From NCBI RefSeq assembly GCF_000003605.2, contig NW_003132852.1:56384-88403 (forward strand): a DNA stretch of 32,020 nucleotides. The letters are read 5' to 3'. Shown piece after piece: positions 24,071 through 32,020 of the stretch; position 1 is the first letter of the stretch, and every line of letters starts with the position of its first letter. This DNA comes from Saccoglossus kowalevskii (Eukaryota; Hemichordata; Enteropneusta; Harrimaniidae). The translations under genes and the position numbers were made by a program. Below the pieces are notes generated by a model. The model had not been told where the DNA came from, ran no database searches, and saw only the letters and a list, made by a program, of their open reading frames with translations.

Positions 24071-24092
24071 TTCTATTCTATTCTATTCTAAG
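24071..24092. repeat. TTCTA pentanucleotide microsatellite
   Basis: About four and a half uninterrupted TTCTA units. Confidence 0.85.
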
Positions 24093-24657
24093 TACATGCT
24101 GTAAAGTAGATGTTATTAACAAAACTGGTGAAATTTCATTATTGACAAATAAATATTAAATTAAGTAAAAATAAAATACAATCAACCTTTATTTAGTAAG
24201 CACCCAAGAAACATGTACATATTTGTTCAAGTATACTTTACATGGTGGTTGATTAATTATTTCATGAATAAATTTGTCAATAATTTCCTAGTCTAAGTGA
24301 GAATTTGGCAGCAGATATTTAAATATAGGGATAGACATTCTTGTTTCCTAGATTGAATTGAATATATATCAGGTCATATAGATTTGTGCAAAACGCTAAA
24401 CATGTAACTCACTTATCGGTCCTTTTACACGTTAATTTCATTGGGACTGCCCAGAGGTGGTTGTCACTAACATACAATTAACCATGTATGAACAAATAAT
24501 AATTTATAAATATTTAAAATAAATTGGAGAAAGAGAAGAAAATGAATCTGATATTACATGGTGATGAATTGGAGAAATTATTCCATAAACGTATCTGTTT
24601 CAAGCTATTTGTTATCGTCAAAACGTACACTAGTACAAGGAACTCAAACAGAGATTA

Positions 24658-24900
24658 GTGCTACAGCGGTTATATAATGTGAATTTACATATTTATGTAT
24701 ATTTTATCTCAGAGGTGAATATATTCAGTGAGCTGTGTTTTTCAATGAAACCGTATGAAACCGCTTTTCAGATTATTTGCAGACAAAGAGATGTAGTTAT
24801 TCATCACACAACAGTGGATCACCAGGAATCGTTAGATCCAATTAAATTTCGCGATGTAATCGTACCGGAGGTGATGCCCATTGACCTAAGAATTGAATAG
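24658..24900 (+). other. Possible terminal exon of unknown gene
   Basis: The second half of this 80-codon frame has coding-like content (VVIHHTTVDHQESLDPIKFR, then DVIVPEVMPIDLRIE and a stop) and follows an acceptor-like TATTTGCAG at about 24,784. The first half looks like random AT-rich sequence. No family is recognised and no partner exon was found. Confidence 0.2.
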
Positions 24901-25928
24901 CATTATGTTTGCTGCATACAAAACATACTAGGCTCATACAGTACTAAACTGCAATCATGAAGATTTTGTTTTGGTGATAGTCATGCAATCAGTGCTGTTA
25001 AGCGTAATTGTAATGAAAGTAGTGAGAATTAATGTCACAAAATGTTTAATATTTACATGTTTGATATCATTAGCATAACATAGTAACCGCCTTTGAAGTA
25101 GTACGCCATTAGTAAAAGTGCATTTTCTATAATATCATCTGCTTGATTGCGACTGCAGGATCCGACACTTGTGATGTAGTAAATATATATCTTGTCTTAG
25201 AACAATATCTTTCCCTGTACATTCTGTACATGTTTCCATTGGTTCATATGACATATGAACAACAAATTGTGAAAGGTGTATCACCGAAATTGCATTACAA
25301 TTTTTTTTTATGCAGATGATTTTATTGTTATGCACCTCGAATTCATCTTTCCACTACGAGATTTGCTTCAGAAAACGTTGATGATTTACTTCAATAGATA
25401 TATAATAAATTGAAAGTTTACAATTTGAATCTCTGTAATTTATATGGACCGGGCATTCCATGTAAAAAAATATGCAGACTTATGTTGTAAAGTGTGTCGC
25501 CTTAATTGGTGTACAAAATTATATCAAGTTAAATAAACGCAATACGCAAGGGATTTAGTTCGTTTGTTTACCTTTCATTTTAATGGACAACGGCATATAT
25601 ATATTTTTTTAAATTAAGAAATTAGTTGACAAATTGAAGACTAATTTAACATTTTTTACGGTGATAAGAGCTCATTGTCGAAACAAAGCTTACCCATTCA
25701 CGATAACCACAATAAACATCGTACTCTTGAATAGGTGTGAATGACTATGATAAATCTTGTAAGGTCAGGAGTGAGTGTTGTTTTGACTTGGGTATTGTGT
25801 TTTAAATTCTCACAGGACATTTTTGCGTGAATAATTTCCACTTCTACAGTTATTTCGATGGATATCAGAGTGGCCGTGACCTAATGCTATTGACCCTGTT
25901 TACTGTCTTACATCGCCATGTCCCAGTG

Positions 25929-26258
25929 TTACCGATAGTAAGACAATATACAAAATACGTAACGATAATGCTGTTTGTAAACAAACAGGCTTTGTAGATT
26001 GAATAAACATCTAGGGGATTTACATTTTCGTATACTCAAACTGTGATTGACAGGCATTGTGCATACATTAGTCGCCATTTTAAACTCGTGATTTTTACTT
26101 GTCGAGGTACGTTTCGACCGAAAACAACATTTATATATCAGAGGCCCAACCAGATGAGTGTAATCGCTAGCGTACATATTCATTCCCCCGTATAAATGGA
26201 GCTCCCGCCACGATGTGAGTGGCTTGGTTCGGATTAGCATACTAATTGCGGTGGCCAT
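25929..26258 (-). other. Unrecognised 109-codon minus-strand ORF
   Basis: It starts ATGGCC in a reasonable initiation context (CAAGATGGCC), reads MATAISMLIRTKPLTSWREL and later CTMPVNHSLSI, and has higher GC in its first 250 bases. No domain is recognised. It could be a first exon, a repeat or chance. Confidence 0.2.
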
Positions 26259-27648
26259 CTTGCCCCTATTTATAGTATTGTTTTCCTTTTAACCAGTCAA
26301 AATGTTACTATTTCATTCATGAAAAAAATAGTTTAAAATACATATACATTTTATCACAGTTATCAAATAAAACACTAAATCGTATACTGTTACTGACAAA
26401 CTATATAAACAATGATCCATTTTATGTTAAAGCATATGGTCATTATATGTTATTGTCACATGCATTGGTTATAGGTGTATTCCCACTTTGTAAGAACTGC
26501 AGACAACTACTCATAGACGTGGCTGTACAGTTAATAAAAAAGCTCGGTTTGTATAACTGAATCGAGAAATCAAATTTGAAAGTCGCTCAAAAATAAAGTC
26601 AGTAAATAACATAACAGGTACCCAAGTCACCATTGATGACCCAAAATTAAAATAATTAAGACTGTTAATTATATTCTACCACCGAAGTTTGTGGAATGCT
26701 TTTTCCAAATTGGCAATAAAAATTAACCCTGGTAAATCATTTTTCTCGTAATAAATCAATAATTTCCAAAAACCTAGCGAATGCTATCTGCAATAACTCT
26801 TCTCTGATTCTGATTGAACCCTGTTTGGTCTTCATGGATTATTCTAGAGAGTACCCTTTTTATCCGTAATGAAAGGCATTTGGCTAAGATACAAGTATAC
26901 ACTGCAAAACATGTCAAACTCGAAAGACAATAACTTTGTAATAATTGATACGTGCAATTTGGGTACGACTTTGTCGTGCTGAATTTCTGTTTATCCTTCG
27001 TGTGCTTGTAAAGTACACCTACACTAAATACGGAAAAAAATCAACAGAGGGAATAGTATTGGATTACGTTCATTGAAAATATATTTTTTGCATATTCACC
27101 GTATATTTTTTTGATTATATATACCGGTATATATAAATATATATATAGAGTAATTGTAAAATGTTTGTGTGACGAACCGTGGTGGAACAGTAGTATGGTG
27201 ATGATACTTATTTTATTTTCAAAATCCGGATTTCAGTATTTAATCTTTTTTTAGGAAAAGCTCAAAAAATAATTTTCCATATTTAAAAATTCCTCTAATG
27301 ACGTTTGAGGTACAAATTCGGACAAAGTTTATCACCATGGGGTTTTTTAGAACGTATTGCTATTTTGGATATCAATTACACCAACATGGCGTGCTCTTTT
27401 GGAAATAAATTAATTAAACAATTGATACCTAAAATTGAACAATTTTAAAATTGCTTACTATTTTCGTCGTTTTGTAGTTGTTAAAATAGTCATCCGACAT
27501 AAATAGTCGACAGGTAAATACTTGATTTTAAATATCACATGATATACCTTTCCTAAATACCATGTCATATAATGGCAATGTGTCAGTGTACGTCAATTAG
27601 GGAAGCATAGTCGTTCAAATAGACAATTGTCTTGGGTTGTTTCACTAA

Positions 27649-27930
27649 CAAAACAATTTTGACGATTAAACGGCTTTCTTGTCACCCATTAGCACCAAAG
27701 GAGCTTTTGTTGCTAGAGGGCGCAACTTACAATAAAGGTGTATCAAGTATTTTGTAGTCACTTGATCTAATTATAGATATATCATAATCAGTTAGGGTGG
27801 CGTGTGTCGTGAACGAGCCTACGATTTACTGATGTAACCAAACAGAATATGACGGAAGGAACAAATTTTTCTCTTTTAAATGTCAAATGACTACAAGAAC
27901 AAGTCGTGGTAAACAATAAATTCGAAGACA
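27649..27930. repeat. Large direct duplication, copy 2, right-hand piece
   Basis: Matches 11,235-11,397 and 11,553-11,620, including GTGAACGAGCCTACGATTTACT. It lacks the 155-bp segment of copy 1. Confidence 0.75.
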
Positions 27931-30683
27931 GTAAAATTTGTTTCTAGTTACACTTGAATAATAAGTTGTGTTCTATTCTAAATAATCGGCAATAATGTAA
28001 AATCGCTGTTTTCTGATTGCAGAATAAATTAATTGCAAAATAAAAGTGAACGTTACGTTGCGTTATAAAATCACAAATGTCTTCAAATAAAAAAACGACA
28101 ACTAGTGTTCCCATTTTCCGATGTATTCAATTGGGTCATTCCATCAAATTTGATTGCGGCCTGATGGGTGACGTCTTAAATGCACAAAATTGACAGGTTG
28201 CACGAGATCATCGTGGATTCATTCAACACGTTTTTTTATACCGGAATGCTGTTGAAGGAAGTAAAATCCATCGCCAGGTTGTGTGCTTTTGAAGTGCAGT
28301 CTGATTTGACATTGTCGTGTTTTGAGTCTTGTACGTTACATAGCAGTGCAATGCCATGCAACTCATTGTCTGTGGAATTTGAATTATAATTTTTATTTAT
28401 ATTTTCAAACATTATTTCTTCAGCTTCCTGGGCAACCCCTCTCGTATGTGCCTGAGGTCGTTCTAAAACTGCTGAATTAACTTGGATATGTTGACGTCCA
28501 CTTCTGTCAACTGACTGTTCACTTTTTATGTCTGTCTATACAAGTATGTGAATTTTTAAAGTGATGGGACTGCTTTCAGTTTTACTGCAGACAAAAAACT
28601 TGTTTAGCAGCGACGTTGTCTCATCCGCATTGCTAGATACTTTAGTTAATATTACTAATCCTTGGCTCTAAGTATTGCCTTCGCCAAAACTTATTAGTTC
28701 CTTCTTCTATTTAAAATAAGAAAGCATGATTAGTTTCTATTTGCCATCTTGTGTGATATGCTAGAGCTTGTACTGGATATGATAACTTTCACAAAGAATT
28801 TTTGACAGAACGTCGTATCTCAAAATTCAAGGTGTTGTTTTGTGATCGGTGAAATATTATGACAAATCATCTGTATAGATAATCCATATTGGTTTCAACG
28901 TCATTTATGCCATTTAGATTATGCCCTTATGAATTGTTACATATTTGTTACATGGTGGGTGCTACTGATAGGACAGGATATACTCATTCGCGAATATCTG
29001 ATATCACTTTTTTGATTTAACCCTGAGGTCTATATATATCAATCTTTTTCACATTATATTGTTATTATTATATATTTATTTTACTATGGAACATTGGATA
29101 AGTATGTCAGTACATCTTTTTTTGCAGGCATTACATTATTGTATAGAGCAACGTATTCTAAGTATGATGCAAATATCATTCAGAATTAATATTAATATTT
29201 TGTATAGTTGGAGTTTAAGGAATTACATGACATTTAACATAAAATAATCAAAAAACGTATATGCACATTAATAGAAAATGAACTTTGCTAATCTGCATCC
29301 CTCTAACTTTTGTAATAAGGAAAACAACTGAATAAGAACAATAAATGAAACACGGATATGAACAATAGTTAAGGTAAAATCAAGTTTCATTATAGCGTAA
29401 ATTCCTTACTAGGGGGAATGTAGGACTAACCAAAAATAATATGACACTTAATACACAATACTCAATATAAGTTAGTTAATAGCACACTATTTTAATGCAC
29501 ATTGCTTAACGTTATCACAGACTATGTACCATATAAATGCTAATATGACAGAATATTGTTATAATCACCACACATATTATGTGTTATTCTTAACATTCAT
29601 AAGCAATCACCGTCCTTGAAATCAAACAAAACAATGGTGTTCCTTCTCATACTCTAAAATAATTTAATGCGTTGTTATAACCATGTTTAATTAACTACCT
29701 AACATATATAATAAAAAGAATACAATAAATACAAAATATTCATTACCATGGTGTACGATTCTTCTAAAATACTATTCTTTCAATGTTGGTTGTTTTTGGA
29801 TCTGTCTATTTAAATTTACATGACAATACCTGCTCTACAAATGTACAATTTGACGTGAGATACATTTTTTATTCTTATTATAACATTATGAAAAAAAATG
29901 TAATTAATTTACTCATAACTGTTATGTTATATCTGTTTATCCTTCAATCTGTTGGAATACACATTGAGTTCAATTAACAATTATCTGAGCGTAGGAAAAG
30001 TAAAACAGTTTTAATCATTGTGCCAAAATTCGAATAAATCATCGTTTATCAAAACGTTTGCATTCTTGGTATTCATATCAATGTGTTCCTCGTTATTTTC
30101 TGACATGTGTCAGACCAATTACACGTTACCGTGATAATTTGATAAATTCAATACAGCTATATAATTTAATAATATGACATCAGAACAGACCATATAGCGA
30201 CATTGAAAGAGGCTAGGAATGTATTACTGAAAAAAAACACACTTTAGATTACAGAAAGTAAACTCATTTAAGATAATTAATTAATTAACCAATCGTGATT
30301 TTTTTAGTAGTTATCTAGAAACACACAGAACCAGGTCCACTGCGATAGATACATAGGTGTTGATGTTTGTGGAATCAAAATATTAACAATGACAATGAAT
30401 TGTAATAAACTTAGCTAGCTGACCAGATTTGAGTATGTAGAATGACTAGCAAAGAAAATTTGACTTCCTTAATCGTAAAAATACAGTACGCGTGACCTCC
30501 TAAATCATTACACGTCGTGGTAGTTTTCCAGGATACAGAGTGATTAATTGCAATCATTTGTTGACAAATTTCAACAACAGATAAACATGGCAAACAATAG
30601 TGACAAATACAGGGTATCAACAATGAACAAATGTACTACTGGTGTGACGTAATATATGATATGATATTGACATTCAAGTTAAT
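27931..30683. other. No gene recognised downstream of the channel gene
   Basis: AT-rich non-coding DNA. This is the 3' side of the minus-strand channel gene. A GC-richer patch at 28,170-28,390 holds a 69-codon + strand frame without recognisable features. No channel exon is seen here. Confidence 0.4.
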
Positions 30684-31894
30684 TTAAGCACATAAAATTG
30701 ATAAGATGCTTAAAATGAGTTCTGTTATTTCAAACAGTGTTACAGCTGACATTCCAATCCATAGTCCAAGGGCGCCACCAATGTCGGCAAACAGGTCAAA
30801 CATCTAGAAAAAAAATGAACATGTTAATATATTAATATTAAGTGCAAAGAAAGTAGGAATGAATATAACTGTATTTGAATATTATAATTGCATTCTAGTT
30901 TTTATATATCCATAACTTACATCATATGCTTTTTCTTGAGATACCGTCTCAATATGTAAACTGTCAATGTACACGTGGACAAGGGCGATATTTCCTCTGT
31001 TGGGTAAGTACAAATAAAATATATATGTGTTACTAGTACATTGCATTGCAACTGTTGCAAGATCCATTGACAGGTTTTGTTAAAATAAGGATGACACCAT
31101 GCAGTCATATTACCTCAGAGTCGATGTTTCAATAGCTTTGGTTTTGTTATTCATTTCATTCAACAAATGTAATAGACGTTCCTGTTGAAGACAAAAGATC
31201 ATATAGTATATATAATTCAAAACTTTGCCAACAAGGTAAATGCCATAACTTAATGCAAATAACTATACATAACTTTTGATATAAGTGTTCGCACTGTACC
31301 TAATCGTACATACTATTATGTCGCACAAATATCACTTATAATACATGAATTTAGTTATAACAGTAAACGTAGCACGGTATCTTCGGCTATAATTACAACG
31401 TGCAGCTCCTCACCCAACAGGATATGCTTTATTGATTTCATATTAAACTAACTACTAATGCATGCACACTTCCATGAGTGCGTCTCATTATCTTATGTAA
31501 TGATTGGTTTACTCACAGAGTAGTCATCTGATGGCCAAACTGCCAGAGACGTTGTCATCTTGTAGCTGTATCGACTGCAAAAAAACATGGCAACACTTAA
31601 TTAAACTTAATTTATTTCACATACCATGGTGCTCATTTTAAATAAACATATATTAAGTAACTTTTATTTACCTGCAAGGCTCAGGGCAGTTACATTTGAG
31701 TTTGCCATTATCATTTAAGTATTTTATCATTTGGTGGCACAAATCTAATAAAATTAGAAACAATGAAAAGTCGCTTAGAATTGTGTTTGCTGCATCCACA
31801 ATTGCTAATTGCTAATAATAGAACAAATAGTATAAAAACTAACCGTAAATATTACAAACGTAAGCGTAACTATTACAACCTTCCCATTGAAAAT
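30684..31894 (-). CDS. DEG/ENaC (ASIC-like) sodium channel, C-terminal part, six exons; 5' end off the window
   Basis: Seen: six minus-strand exons at 31844-31894, 31672-31744, 31517-31574, 31114-31181, 30921-30996 and 30684-30803. All introns are GT-AG (97-335 bases) and the exons join without a frame break into about 147 residues ending in TAA at 30684-30686. In order the protein has the paired cysteines YVCNIYDLC, then CNCPEPC followed by RYSYK, AVWPSDDYS, the pre-TM2 strand VHVYIDSLHIETVSQ, and the second membrane segment DIGGALGLWIGMSAVTLFE. Known: this cysteine, PxxC-Y, WPS, Y-F/I-x-S-L and DIGGxLGLxxGxS order is diagnostic of DEG/ENaC subunits. These are trimeric plasma-membrane cation channels, and the GxS in TM2 forms the selectivity filter. 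Here it reads GMS. Odd: only about a dozen residues follow TM2 before the stop, so there is almost no cytoplasmic tail. Inferred: functional subunit with the N-terminus beyond base 32020. Ligand or gating type cannot be told. Confidence 0.93.
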
Positions 31895-32020
31895 CTAAAT
31901 TAAATAACAATAGATATGGATAGATACATACAAACGATACTCGATCTGTCTTTGCATGACAAAAGTGAGAATAAAAGCAATAACATATCTAAACACACAA
32001 ACAATAATGGCTAAAACCTT

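Larger units (their letters stand above)
20890..27648. other. 6.8-kb block in copy 2 with no counterpart in copy 1
   Basis: Copy 1 has only about 26 bases (11,209-11,234) between the two homologous flanks. The block is AT-rich with scattered weak ORFs, a G11 run near 21,952, a TTCTA microsatellite at about 24,071, and TA-rich DNA at 27.1 kb. No transposase, reverse transcriptase or long terminal repeat was recognised, so its origin is unknown. Confidence 0.5.

Noticed and set aside
31936..31949. Possible 14-base micro-exon upstream of the first visible channel exon
   Set aside because: It has AG and GT borders and the right phase, but the donor (GTTTGT) is weak and 14 bases is far shorter than the other exons. 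The preceding exon more likely lies beyond base 32020.

Overview
This is AT-rich genomic DNA from an animal with introns in its genes. Long stretches carry no gene. The coding sequence that can be recognised is in short exons with GT-AG introns of about 100-340 bases, and repeats and transposon relics are frequent. The only securely identified genes belong to the DEG/ENaC (ASIC / amiloride-sensitive) sodium channel family, which is an animal family. The compact exons and AT-rich repeats suggest an invertebrate, perhaps a marine one, but the phylum cannot be fixed from this sequence.

Layout. 1-3,170: non-genic, with a 21-bp tandem array (1,504-1,608) and a GC-richer island with short tandem repeats (about 2,430-2,880). 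About 3,170-11,620: copy 1 of a large direct duplication, interrupted at about 6,009-9,495 by a block that copy 2 lacks. That block holds a small transposon-like repeat and a broken ORF for a cysteine-paired (zinc-finger-like) protein. 11,630-13,700: an unassigned minus-strand ORF, a possible two-exon + strand gene end (12,096-12,380) with a poly(A) signal, and an unusual CpG/TACG-rich stretch (about 13,255-13,660). 13,940-14,195: relic of a LINE reverse transcriptase, minus strand. 14,706-15,176: a frame-broken N-terminal piece of a DEG/ENaC channel, minus strand, with first transmembrane segment and conserved post-TM1 motif. About 16,680-20,890: copy 2 of the duplication, carrying a 241-bp transposon insertion. 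20,890-27,650: a block with no counterpart in copy 1, holding only weak ORFs and simple repeats. 27,650-27,930: the remaining right-hand piece of copy 2. 27,930-30,680: nothing recognised. 30,684-31,894: six exons encoding the C-terminal part of a DEG/ENaC channel, minus strand, with intact reading frame and splice sites. Its N-terminal part lies beyond the right edge.

Interpretation. The two channel pieces, both on the minus strand and each lying to the right of one copy of the duplicated segment, fit a local tandem cluster of DEG/ENaC genes. In that cluster one member has decayed (14.7-15.2 kb) and one appears intact as far as it can be seen (30.7-31.9 kb). The rest of the window is mostly duplicated non-coding DNA reshaped by insertions. 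I did not find a convincing new biological system. The most useful leads are the channel cluster, the duplication with copy-specific insertions, and a few unidentified ORFs.
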